DNA of 64,000 bases from Methylobacterium sp. Leaf104 (GTDB taxonomy: Bacteria > Pseudomonadota > Alphaproteobacteria > Rhizobiales > Beijerinckiaceae), in contig NZ_LMMZ01000023.1 of NCBI RefSeq assembly GCF_001422885.1, positions 63,138-127,137 of the forward strand, read 5' to 3'. The notes under the pieces are model-generated. The model saw only the letters and a list, made by a program, of their open reading frames with translations, ran no database searches and had not been told where the DNA came from. Below, one piece after another: positions 56,719 to 64,000 of this stretch. Positions within the stretch are counted from its first letter, which is position 1; each line of letters starts with the position of its first letter. The position numbers and the translations under genes were made by a program.

Positions 56719-57339
56719 TCAGAACGGATTCCAGGTCGGCTTGGCCGTGAACTTGAGATAGCCGATGTTGATGCCGAGGCGGGCGCCGACGCCGGTGCGG
56801 ATCGGCACCACCACGATGTCGTCCGCCGTCACCGCCGTCATGCCGAAGCCGCCCACGAGGTAGGCCGAACCGTCCACGCCGCCGAAGCGGCGATACAGGC
56901 CCGCCACCGCCGGCAGGTTGTAGACCAGCATCATGGTGCGGTCGCCGTCGCCGCCGACGTCGAAGCCGATCGACGGACCCTGCCAGTAGATCCGGCGCTG
57001 GCCGGCATTGCGGGTGTAGAGCGTGCCCTCGCCGTAGCGGACGCCGCCGACGATGGCGCCCGAGGCCTCCTGGCCCAGGATGTAGCCGTTGGGCTCGCCC
57101 CAGCGGCGCGTCGCCTCCTCGACCAGCTGGGCGAGGCCGCGCGACATCGAGCCGAAGAAGCGGTGGCCGTTATCGACGAGTTCCTCGGGGCGAAACTTGC
57201 CCGGCGCGCCGTCGGCCGCCGCGAGGGCGCGGGGCGAGACGCCGAGGAGGAGCGCGCCCGCAAGGGCGCCGACGACGGCGCGCCGGGTGGCGGGCTCGCG
57301 CGATGGCAGGGCGCGGCCGGCCCGATGGTTCAACGTCAT
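56719..57339 (-). CDS. eipA: EipA family envelope protein (DUF1134)
   Basis: A 206-residue exported protein. The N-terminus has a Tat-like ATRRAVVGALAGALLLG and a cleavage-like ALAAADG. The DUF1134 domain includes FFGSMSRGLAQLVEEATRRW, GGVRYGEGTLYTRN and WQGPSIGFDVGGDGDRTMML. EipA of Brucella is a small periplasmic beta-barrel needed for envelope integrity; the domain matches well. A weak Tat call (ATRRAVV) needs testing. No neighbour suggests a partner. Confidence 0.9.
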   Translation of the reverse strand: MTLNHRAGRALPSREPATRRAVVGALAGALLLGVSPRALAAADGAPGKFRPEELVDNGHRFFGSMSRGLAQLVEEATRRWGEPNGYILGQEASGAIVGGVRYGEGTLYTRNAGQRRIYWQGPSIGFDVGGDGDRTMMLVYNLPAVAGLYRRFGGVDGSAYLVGGFGMTAVTADDIVVVPIRTGVGARLGINIGYLKFTAKPTWNPF

Positions 57340-57492
57340 GCCTCGTCCCTCCTGTCTACCGACACCCGCCCGGAGGCGCTATCGTCTCGCTAACCGAGAC
57401 CGCGCTATGGACGATCCTGTCATCCTAGGGACGCCGCGGCCCGCAGCCGGTGCGCCTCGATACGCGGCGATCATGATGCGAAACAAAGCAAC

Positions 57493-57981
57493 ATGTGGTT
57501 AACGCGCCGTCACCTGCTTCGCGTCGCCGCCATCGGCGGTCTGCTGCCGGTCGGCGCCGGGGTCCGGGCGTCTCCGCTACCGCCGCTTCCGGCCGGCCGC
57601 ATCGCCCTCGCGGGCTTCGACGTGGTGAGCTACTTCCTCGACGGCCCGGAGCCGGGGCGACCGGCCTACGAGGTGTCCTGGGCGGGACGGACGTGGCGCT
57701 TCGCGCGGGCCGCGAACCGGGAGGCGTTCCGGGCCGCGCCCGCCGCCTATGCCCCCCGGCTGGGCGGATTCGACCCGGTCGGCGTCCTCGCCGGGCGCCT
57801 CGTCGATACCGATCCGCTGGTCTATGCCCGCCTGCCGGGTCCGGACGGCACCGAGCGGCTCTACCTCTTCCGCAACGACGCGCACCGCCTGCGCGTCATC
57901 GCCGAACCGCGCCTCGGCGCCGAGGCGGAGGCGCGCTGGCCGAGCCTGCACGACCAGATCGACAGCGACTTCCCGGACTGA
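57493..57981 (+). CDS. YHS domain-containing exported protein
   Basis: A 162-residue protein with a Tat-like signal (LTRRHLLRVAAIGGLLPVG). A single YHS-like domain follows: LAGFDVVSYFLDGPEPGRP, then WAGRTWRFARAANREAFRA and YAPRLGGFDPVGV. YHS modules bind metals in oxidoreductases and copper or tellurite-linked proteins. Here the domain stands alone, so function is open. It converges on cysQ (14 bp). Confidence 0.85.
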   Translation: MWLTRRHLLRVAAIGGLLPVGAGVRASPLPPLPAGRIALAGFDVVSYFLDGPEPGRPAYEVSWAGRTWRFARAANREAFRAAPAAYAPRLGGFDPVGVLAGRLVDTDPLVYARLPGPDGTERLYLFRNDAHRLRVIAEPRLGAEAEARWPSLHDQIDSDFPD

Positions 57982-57994
57982 ACATCCGTCCCGG

Positions 57995-58873
57995 TCAGAT
58001 CCGGCCCTCGCCCTGCGGCGCGGGCCGGTCCGGGCCGCGCCCGACCGGGCTGCGCTCGGGCAGCACGAGGTTGTCCGCGTAGCTCGCGTCGCCCAGGGCC
58101 GCGAAGGGGCCGTTGCGGTAGTTGCGGGTGTAGTGCCCGTAGGTCATCGGCCGGCCGGCGGGGACGACGACGCAACCGCCCGCGACCGTGAGGATGTGGT
58201 CGCCCGCCGCCGTGTCCCACTCCATGGTCGGCCCGCAGCGGACGTAGATGTCGGCCTCGCCGGAGGCGATGAGGCAGAATTTCAGGGCGGATGCGGCCGA
58301 ACGGGTCGCCCCGAGCCGAAGGGCGCCGAGGCAGGCCTCCGTCTCGCTGTCCCCGTGCCGGTTGCTGCGCAGGGCGACGAGGCCCTGGTCCGGCCGCGGC
58401 CGCACCGCGATCGGCTGCCGCTCGCCGAGATGTCCGTCGCGGATCTCCGCCCCGAAGGCATGGGCGCCGGCGCCCCAGACCCGGCGCAGGCCGGGAGCCG
58501 CGAGGGCGGCGGCGATCGGCCGGTCGCCCGCGACCAGGCCGATATTGACGCTGTACTCGGCGTTGCCGGCCAGGAAGTCGCGGGTTCCGTCGAGGGGGTC
58601 GACGAGGAAGAACAGCGGCGCCGGCGGATGGTCGTAGGAGGATTCCTCGGCGATCACCGGGATGCCGGGCCAGTGCCGGGCGAGCTCCCCGATGATGAAG
58701 GTCTCGGATTCCGCGTCCGCCTGGCTGGCCGGCGAGCCGTCGGGCTTGAGAACGTGCGGACAATCGCCGCCATGGTGCCGCCTCAGGATCTCGCCCGCCC
58801 GGCAGGCGATTTCCATCAGGGTGGCCGCAATACGGTCGCGCGTCGGCGCATCGATCGACATGATACGGGGCAT
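57995..58873 (-). CDS. cysQ: 3'(2'),5'-bisphosphate nucleotidase, CysQ type
   Basis: A 292-residue magnesium-dependent inositol-monophosphatase-fold enzyme. Metal ligands are seen in IAEESSYD, FLVDPLDGTRDFLAG (about residues 88-102) and MEWDTAAGDHI. The family removes 3' phosphate from PAP to recycle sulfate-assimilation by-product. The C-terminal 25 residues are Arg/Pro-rich and likely disordered. It is divergent from chpT; their shared interval contains overlapping inverted repeats. Confidence 0.92.
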   Translation of the reverse strand: MPRIMSIDAPTRDRIAATLMEIACRAGEILRRHHGGDCPHVLKPDGSPASQADAESETFIIGELARHWPGIPVIAEESSYDHPPAPLFFLVDPLDGTRDFLAGNAEYSVNIGLVAGDRPIAAALAAPGLRRVWGAGAHAFGAEIRDGHLGERQPIAVRPRPDQGLVALRSNRHGDSETEACLGALRLGATRSAASALKFCLIASGEADIYVRCGPTMEWDTAAGDHILTVAGGCVVVPAGRPMTYGHYTRNYRNGPFAALGDASYADNLVLPERSPVGRGPDRPAPQGEGRI

Positions 58874-58886
58874 GATGCCCGCGGCA

Positions 58887-58923
58887 CGGACCCTTGTCGA
58901 CCCGGATCGCGAAGGGTCCGGGT
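58887..58923. promoter_or_regulatory. Overlapping alternative hairpins upstream of chpT
   Basis: CGGACCCTT (58887-58895) is complementary to AAGGGTCCG (58912-58920). ACCCGGA (58900-58906) is complementary to TCCGGGT (58917-58923), which is followed by GCTTTTC. The two helices share bases 58917-58920 and cannot form together, an attenuator-like layout on the plus strand. It could also be a DNA-level operator in the cysQ-chpT divergent gap. Confidence 0.45.
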
Positions 58924-59003
58924 GCTTTTCAAAGTATCCGGCGCCGTCTATCGGTGCCCTTCAAGACCGGACGCGGCCCTGAAACGCCTGCGCGGAGCGC
59001 ACC

Positions 59004-59738
59004 ATGACCCCCCTCAATCTCGACGCCCTCGACCTGTCCGCCCTCCTGTGCTCACGCGTCTGCCACGACGTGATCAGCCCGGTGGGAGCCATCGTGAACG
59101 GGCTGGAGGTCCTGGAGGACGAGAGCGACACCTCCATGCGGGAATTCGCCCTGGAGCTCATCGCCAAGAGCGCGCGCCAGGCCTCGGCGCGCCTGCAATT
59201 CGCCCGCATCGCCTTCGGCGCCGCCGGCTCCGCCGGAGCCTCGATCGACCTCGCCGATGCCGAGAAGGTGTCGCGCGGGATGTTCGCCGACGACAAGACG
59301 CAGCTCGCCTGGAGCGCGCCCCAGGCGCTCTACCCGAAGAACAAGGTCAAGCTTCTCCTCAACCTCGTGATGATCGCGCAGAGCGCGATTCCCCGCGGCG
59401 GCCTCATCGACGTGGTGGTGCGCGGCGACGGCGAGGCCCCGACCCTGACCCTGACGAGCAAGGGCTCGCACGCCCGCATCCCGGCCCATGTCGAGGACAT
59501 GATCGCCGGCACGCCCGAGAACGGTACCGTCGACGCGCACGGCATCCTGCCGTTCTATGCCGGGCTCGTCGCCCGCGCCGCGGCCATGGACGTGCGCTTC
59601 TCGATCGAGGGCGACACCGTGACCATCGCGGCGACGCCGACCGCCGCCGCGGGGCCGGAGGCGCCCGTGGCGCCGCATGCGGAGCCGGAGGCCGACCGGC
59701 CGTCGGATTCCGAGCCGCCGGACACGGCGCTGGCCTGA
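59004..59738 (+). CDS. chpT: Histidine phosphotransferase ChpT
   Basis: A 244-residue phosphotransfer protein of the alphaproteobacterial CckA-ChpT-CtrA/CpdR relay. The phospho-acceptor His is in LLCSRVCHDVISPVGAI (residue 21), followed by the helical NGLEVLEDE and a degenerate ATPase-like C-terminal domain (KNKVKLLLNLVMIAQSAIPR). A Pro/Glu-rich tail ends it. It stands directly upstream of cheA, 135 bp away, with an AT-rich-loop inverted repeat between. Co-transcription with the che genes is possible. Confidence 0.94.
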   Translation: MTPLNLDALDLSALLCSRVCHDVISPVGAIVNGLEVLEDESDTSMREFALELIAKSARQASARLQFARIAFGAAGSAGASIDLADAEKVSRGMFADDKTQLAWSAPQALYPKNKVKLLLNLVMIAQSAIPRGGLIDVVVRGDGEAPTLTLTSKGSHARIPAHVEDMIAGTPENGTVDAHGILPFYAGLVARAAAMDVRFSIEGDTVTIAATPTAAAGPEAPVAPHAEPEADRPSDSEPPDTALA

Positions 59739-59764
59739 CGCGAACCGAGCTTTCGGCGGTTCAT

Positions 59765-59797
59765 CGGGAGATCGACAAATATTATAGCGATCTCCCG
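59765..59797. promoter_or_regulatory. Inverted repeat with AT-rich loop between chpT and cheA
   Basis: A perfect 10-bp inverted repeat (CGGGAGATCG/CGATCTCCCG) encloses a 13-nt AT-rich loop containing TATTATAG, rare in this GC-rich DNA, and is followed by CTTTGTCC. It may end chpT transcription, start cheA transcription (a -10-like box in the loop), or bind a regulator. Confidence 0.5.
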
Positions 59798-59873
59798 CTT
59801 TGTCCTCGGGGATGAAACCCTTCCCTAACCGGTTCGGGTTCAAGGTCGGTCCTGCACAGACTGTAGTGCGCGT

Positions 59874-62585
59874 ATGGACCGAGTACCTCTCATGGACGAC
59901 TTGTTGCGTGAGTTCCTGACCGAGAGCGCGGAGCACCTCGACACCGTCGATGCCGAGCTCGTCCGGTTCGAGCAGGATCCGAACAATCAGACGATCCTGC
60001 GGAACATCTTCCGCCTCGTCCATACCATCAAGGGCACCTGCGGATTCCTCGGCCTGCCGCGCCTCGAAGCGCTGGCCCACGCCGCCGAGACCCTCATGGG
60101 CCAGTTCCGCGACGGCATGCCGGTCACAGGCCCCGCGGTCAGCCTCATCCTCGTCACCCTCGACCGCCTCAAGGCGATCCTCGGCGACCTCGAGGCCACC
60201 GGCTCCGAGCCGGCCGGCAGCGACGACGATCTCATCGGCGCCCTGGAGGAGATGGCCTCCGCCCCGATCGCCCCGGCCGCCCCCGCGCCCGTCGCAGAGA
60301 TCAAGCTGCCCGACCCGGTCGTGCGCGAGCTGAAGCCCGGCGAGGTCAGCCTGGAGGATCTCGAGCGCGCCTTCCTGGAGGCCGAGGGGCCCGATCCGTT
60401 CGACGTCGCCCCCGCGCCGGCGCCGGTCGCCGCCGCTCCCGAGCCGGTGCGCGAGGCTCCGGCCCCGATGCCCGCGAAGGCCGCCGAGGCGCCCGCGAAA
60501 TCCGCCGATGCGCCCGCCGCCCCCGAGGGCGAGGGCGGCATCGCGAAGGTCCAGACCATCCGCGTCAACGTCGACACCCTCGAACACCTCATGACGATGG
60601 TGTCCGAGCTGGTGCTGACCCGCAACCAGCTCCTCGAGATCGCCCGCCGCCACGACGACTCGACCTACAAGGTTCCGCTGCAGCGCCTCAGCCACGTGAC
60701 GGCCGAGCTGCAGGAAGGCGTCATGAAGACGCGCATGCAGCCCATCGGCAACGCCTGGCAGAAGCTGCCGCGCGTGGTCCGCGACCTGTCCTCGGAACTC
60801 GGCAAGCAGATCGAGCTCGTGATGAGCGGCGCCGAGACCGAGCTCGACCGCCAGGTCCTCGAGGTCATCAAGGACCCGCTCACCCACATGGTGCGCAACT
60901 CGGCCGATCACGGCATCGAGTCGGCCGCCGACCGCAAGGCCTCCGGCAAGCCGCTGCGCGGCACCATCCGCCTCTCCGCCTATCACGAGGGCGGCACGAT
61001 CACGATCGAGATCGCCGACGACGGCAAGGGCCTCGATCTCGCCGCCATCCGCCGCAAGGCCGTGGAGCGCAAGATCGCGAGCCAGGCCGAGGTCGAGCGG
61101 ATGACCGACGCCCAGGTGGCGAAGTTCATCTTCCATCCGGGCTTCTCGACCGCCGCCGCCATCACCTCGGTCTCCGGCCGCGGCGTCGGCATGGACGTGG
61201 TCAAGACGAACATCGAGCTCATCGGCGGCGTCATCGACATCAACACGCAGCTCGGCCGCGGCACCACCTTCACCATCAAGATCCCGCTCACCCTCGCGAT
61301 CATCGCCGCCCTCATCGTGAAGGCCGGCGAGCAGCGCTTCGCGGTGCCCCAGGTGGCGGTGCTGGAACTGGTGCGCGTCGACAAGGCGACCGCCCAGAAG
61401 GTCGAGCGCATCAACGGCTCGCCGGTGCTGCGCCTGCGCGAGCGCCTCCTGCCGATCGTCACCCTCACGGGCGTCCTCGGCCAGGACCAGGCCGCCGACG
61501 CCGTGGATTCCGGCTTCGTGGTGGTGGCCCAGGTCGGGCGCCAGCGCTTCGGCATCCTCGTCGACGAGGTCTTCCACACGGAGGAGATCGTCGTGAAGCC
61601 GATGTCCTCGAAGCTGCGCCACCTGCCGCTGTTCGCCGGCAACACCATCCTGGGCGACGGCGCCGTGGTGCTCATCGTCGACCCGAACGGCATCGCCCAG
61701 CAGGTCAGTCAGGGCTCGCAGTCCGGCGCCATCCCGGTCGAGGCCGAGGTCGAGGAGATCGAGGCTGCCGACGCCAAGGCCACGCTCCTCGTCTTCAAGG
61801 GCGGCGCGGGCAGCTACAAGGCGGTGCCGCTCTCCCTGGTCACCCGCCTGGAGGAGATCGAATCGGCCAAGGTCGAGTGGGTCGGCGGGCGTCCGCTGAT
61901 CCAGTACCGCGGCCGCCTGATGCCGCTGGTGCCCGCCGATCCGTCGATCGAGATCCGCACCTCCGGCACCCAGGCCCTCGTGGTGTTCTCCGACGGCGAG
62001 CGGGCCATGGGCCTCGTGGTCGACGAGATCGTCGACATCGTCGAGGAGCGCCTCGACGTCGAGATCTCGGCGGACCGCTCGGACCTCATCGGCTCCGCCG
62101 TCCTGCGCGGCCGCGCCACCGAGATCATCAACATCGCCCACTTCCTGCCGCTGGCCTACGACGACTGGGCGCGGGGTCCCAAGAAGACGGTCAAGAAGAG
62201 CTCGACCCTCCTCCTCGTCGACGATTCCGCTTTCTTCCGCGAGATGCTGAGCCCCGTCCTCAAGGCCGCCGGCTACAGCGTGATCACCGCCGCCAGCGCC
62301 GACGAGGCGGTGGCGGCCCTGCTCTCCAACGGCCGGATCGACGTGGTGGTGTGCGACCTCGAGATGCCGGGCCGCAACGGCTTCGACCTCGTCGGCGCCA
62401 TGCGCAAGGTGGAGGGCCGCGTCGCCGGACTTCCCGTCATCGGCCTCTCCGGCACCATCGGCGCCGAGGCCATCGAGCGGGCGCGGACGCTCGGCATCGC
62501 CGACCTCGTGGCGAAGTTCGACCGCAGCGGCCTGATCTCGGCCCTGGCCGAGCTCGACGTCTCCAGCCTCGCCGCCGCCGCCTGA
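59874..62585 (+). CDS. cheA: Hybrid chemotaxis histidine kinase CheA with receiver domain
   Basis: A 903-residue hybrid kinase. It has an HPt domain with phosphorylatable His 50 (RLVHTIKGT), an acidic Pro/Ala linker (about 120-220) instead of a classical P2, and a P3 dimerisation region (VDTLEHLMTMVSELVLTRNQ). The ATPase shows HMVRNSADHGIE and GRGVGMDVV. Two CheW-like domains (about residues 480-615 and 640-760) are followed by a complete receiver with Asp near residue 827 (VVCDLEMPGRNG) and Lys in VAKFD. A start at 59892 (MDDLLREFLTES) is also plausible. It heads cheA-cheW-cheY-cheB. Confidence 0.95.
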   Translation: MDRVPLMDDLLREFLTESAEHLDTVDAELVRFEQDPNNQTILRNIFRLVHTIKGTCGFLGLPRLEALAHAAETLMGQFRDGMPVTGPAVSLILVTLDRLKAILGDLEATGSEPAGSDDDLIGALEEMASAPIAPAAPAPVAEIKLPDPVVRELKPGEVSLEDLERAFLEAEGPDPFDVAPAPAPVAAAPEPVREAPAPMPAKAAEAPAKSADAPAAPEGEGGIAKVQTIRVNVDTLEHLMTMVSELVLTRNQLLEIARRHDDSTYKVPLQRLSHVTAELQEGVMKTRMQPIGNAWQKLPRVVRDLSSELGKQIELVMSGAETELDRQVLEVIKDPLTHMVRNSADHGIESAADRKASGKPLRGTIRLSAYHEGGTITIEIADDGKGLDLAAIRRKAVERKIASQAEVERMTDAQVAKFIFHPGFSTAAAITSVSGRGVGMDVVKTNIELIGGVIDINTQLGRGTTFTIKIPLTLAIIAALIVKAGEQRFAVPQVAVLELVRVDKATAQKVERINGSPVLRLRERLLPIVTLTGVLGQDQAADAVDSGFVVVAQVGRQRFGILVDEVFHTEEIVVKPMSSKLRHLPLFAGNTILGDGAVVLIVDPNGIAQQVSQGSQSGAIPVEAEVEEIEAADAKATLLVFKGGAGSYKAVPLSLVTRLEEIESAKVEWVGGRPLIQYRGRLMPLVPADPSIEIRTSGTQALVVFSDGERAMGLVVDEIVDIVEERLDVEISADRSDLIGSAVLRGRATEIINIAHFLPLAYDDWARGPKKTVKKSSTLLLVDDSAFFREMLSPVLKAAGYSVITAASADEAVAALLSNGRIDVVVCDLEMPGRNGFDLVGAMRKVEGRVAGLPVIGLSGTIGAEAIERARTLGIADLVAKFDRSGLISALAELDVSSLAAAA

Positions 62586-62614
62586 CCGGCGAAGCCCCTT
62601 CGGAGTCCACGCCC

Positions 62615-63103
62615 ATGATGCAGGCCGCCAACACCAACGCCGCGGAAACCGTCGGCACCCACGACTTCGTCACCGTCTTCGTCGGCGAGACCATGTTCGG
62701 TCTCGCCATCGACCGGGTGCACGACGTCTTCATCCCGGCCGGCGTCACGCCGGTGCCGCTCGCCCCGCCGGAGATCGTCGGGCTCCTCAACCTGCGCGGC
62801 CGCGTGGTCACCGCCCTCTGCCTGCGCCGCCGCCTCAGCATGGCGCCCCGCACCGGGGACGGCGCCCAGATGGCGATCGGCCTGGAGCAGGGCGGCGAGA
62901 CCTTCGCCCTCATCGTCGACGGCGTCGGCGAGGTGCTCAAGCTCGGGGCCGAGACCCACGAGCCGGTGCCGATCAACCTCGATGCCCGCTGGCGCGACCT
63001 CACGCTCGGCGTCCACCGCCTCGACGGGCGCCTCCTCGTCATCCTCGACGTCGATGCGCTCCTCGCCTTCGGGACGAACGCCCGCACCGCCGGCGCCGCC
63101 TGA
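62615..63103 (+). CDS. cheW: Chemotaxis coupling protein CheW
   Basis: A 162-residue scaffold linking receptors and CheA. SH3-like fold marks are VTVFVGETMFGLAIDRVHDV, IVGLLNLRGRVVTALCLR and ALIVDGVGEVLKLG. It starts 30 bp after cheA with two adjacent ATG codons (MMQAANTN). It is in the same orientation and close spacing as cheA and cheY, so one operon. Confidence 0.95.
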   Translation: MMQAANTNAAETVGTHDFVTVFVGETMFGLAIDRVHDVFIPAGVTPVPLAPPEIVGLLNLRGRVVTALCLRRRLSMAPRTGDGAQMAIGLEQGGETFALIVDGVGEVLKLGAETHEPVPINLDARWRDLTLGVHRLDGRLLVILDVDALLAFGTNARTAGAA

Positions 63104-63126
63104 CCCCAGCCCAGGAGAAGGGACCG

Positions 63127-63510
63127 ATGAAAACCTGTCTCATCGTCGACGACTCCGCCGTCATCCGGAAGGTGGCGCGCCGCATCTTCGAGACCATGAA
63201 CTTCGAGGTCGGCGAGGCCGAGGACGGCGAGAAGGCGCTCAGCGCCTGCGGCAAGACGATGCCGGATGCGATCCTGCTCGACTGGAACATGCCGACGATG
63301 GACGGCTACGACTTCCTCCGGGCCCTGCGGAAGACCCCCGGCGGAGAGAAGCCGAAGGTGCTGTTCTGCACCACGGAGAACGACGTCGGCGCCATCGCCC
63401 GCGCCCTGCATGCGGGCGCCGACGAGTACATCATGAAGCCCTTCGACCGCGACATCGTCACGGCGAAGCTGGCCCAGGTCGGCTTCGCCACGGACGCCGA
63501 CGCAGCCTGA
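63127..63510 (+). CDS. cheY: CheY-like response regulator
   Basis: A 127-residue single receiver domain. Acidic pocket in CLIVDDSAVIRKVARRIF, phospho-acceptor Asp in ILLDWNMPTMDGYDFL, conserved Thr in FCTTENDV and Lys in YIMKPFDRD are all present, so it should be phosphorylated by CheA. It starts 24 bp after cheW with a strong AGGAGAAGGGA site. Confidence 0.95.
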   Translation: MKTCLIVDDSAVIRKVARRIFETMNFEVGEAEDGEKALSACGKTMPDAILLDWNMPTMDGYDFLRALRKTPGGEKPKVLFCTTENDVGAIARALHAGADEYIMKPFDRDIVTAKLAQVGFATDADAA

Positions 63511-63596
63511 CGCGGACGCGGACCGGGCGCCCCGCCCCGTCCGGCCGAGGTTCCCCTTTCGACCGCATTCCCGCGTCGCTTACAGCGTGAAATCCA

Positions 63597-64000
63597 TGAT
63601 GGCCGCTCCCGCACCGACCTTCGCGTCGACCCATTCCGCGCCGCCGCCCCTGGCGGGGCAGCGGGTGAGGGTCCTGATCGCCGACGATTCGGCCGTGGTG
63701 CGCGGGCTCGTCGCCCGCTGGATCGGCGAGGCCGGCTACGAGGTCGTCGCCACGGCCGCCAACGGCCGGATCGCCCTGGAGGCGATGTCGCGCCACGACC
63801 CCGACGTGATCCTCCTCGACATCGACATGCCGGAACTCGACGGCACCCAGGCGCTGCCGCTGCTGCTCGCCAAGAGCCCCGGCGTCCAGGTCATCATGAT
63901 GTCGACCCTGACGACCCGCAACGCCGACATCTCCCTGCGCTGCCTCGCCCTCGGCGCGGTGGACTACATCCCCAAGCCCGAGAGCAACCGCGGCGTCACC
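63597..64000 (+). CDS. cheB: Chemotaxis protein-glutamate methylesterase CheB, N-terminal fragment
   Basis: Open to the end of the window. The frame begins MMAAPAPTFASTHSAP. A receiver domain follows with VLIADDSAVVRGLVARWI, Asp acceptor in ILLDIDMPELDG, and Lys in LGAVDYIPKPESN, the last being the CheB signature. The C-terminal methylesterase domain is outside the window. It follows cheY by 87 bp. Two ATG codons (63597 or 63600) begin it. Confidence 0.9.

Overview
This is a GC-rich, densely coding bacterial chromosome segment. Gene content points to an alphaproteobacterium of the order Hyphomicrobiales, most likely Methylobacterium or Methylorubrum. The evidence is ChpT histidine phosphotransferase, an EipA/DUF1134 protein, DUF2852, a TIGR02302/DUF4175 giant, a bolA-grxD pair behind purL, an etfAB / cobalamin adenosyltransferase / hydroxybutyryl-CoA dehydrogenase cluster, and a PQQ-dehydrogenase-like protein. 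The genus assignment is inferred from gene content, not from any search. No tRNA, rRNA, insertion sequence, prophage or CRISPR array was seen.

Layout. 0-9.6 kb: a partial gene, an SMP-30 hydrolase, a thioredoxin-reductase-like flavoprotein, then purL-bolA-DUF29-grxD, a membrane hydrolase-like protein, recQ, and a decayed vapB antitoxin. 9.6-14.6 kb: the replication core recF, dnaN, dnaA (all on the minus strand), a 550-bp non-coding region that is the best oriC candidate, and rpsT with a recognisable promoter and terminator. 14.7-30 kb: speB and a GST, then coaBC-ubiB-ubiE against mutM, a diguanylate cyclase, a YidB protein, uvrB, a glycosyltransferase-61 protein with an apparently dead methyltransferase-like front end, and an ankyrin protein. 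30-35 kb: a divergent PQQ-dehydrogenase-like protein, a thioesterase overlapping a GH10 xylanase, an esterase lipoprotein, and a lytic transglycosylase with a SPOR-like tail. 35-44 kb: a fused oligopeptide ABC ATPase, deoB, regulators (LuxR-type, TetR-type), upp and a quinone reductase. 44-50 kb: hbd, etfA, etfB and PduO-type adenosyltransferase, then PagL-type lipid A deacylase and an AmpG-like permease. 50-59 kb: TIGR02302, DUF533, lysA, lptM-like, small exported proteins, eipA, a YHS protein, and cysQ. 59-64 kb: chpT followed by the chemosensory cluster cheA-cheW-cheY-cheB; the last runs off the end.

How it works together. The left part is co-oriented leftward away from the putative origin, as expected for the left replichore. 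Monothiol glutaredoxin and BolA form a known Fe-S partner pair. UbiB and UbiE act in ubiquinone synthesis. ETF feeds electrons from acyl-CoA dehydrogenases to quinone, and the adenosyltransferase supplies coenzyme B12 for acyl-CoA mutases. The final cluster places the CtrA-pathway phosphotransferase ChpT directly upstream of a hybrid CheA.

Nothing here is clearly a wholly new system. The points most worth a second look are the GT61 fusion protein, the PQQ-like protein with altered catalytic motifs, the origin region, the ChpT-Che junction with two unusual inverted-repeat elements, and a candidate TetR operator.
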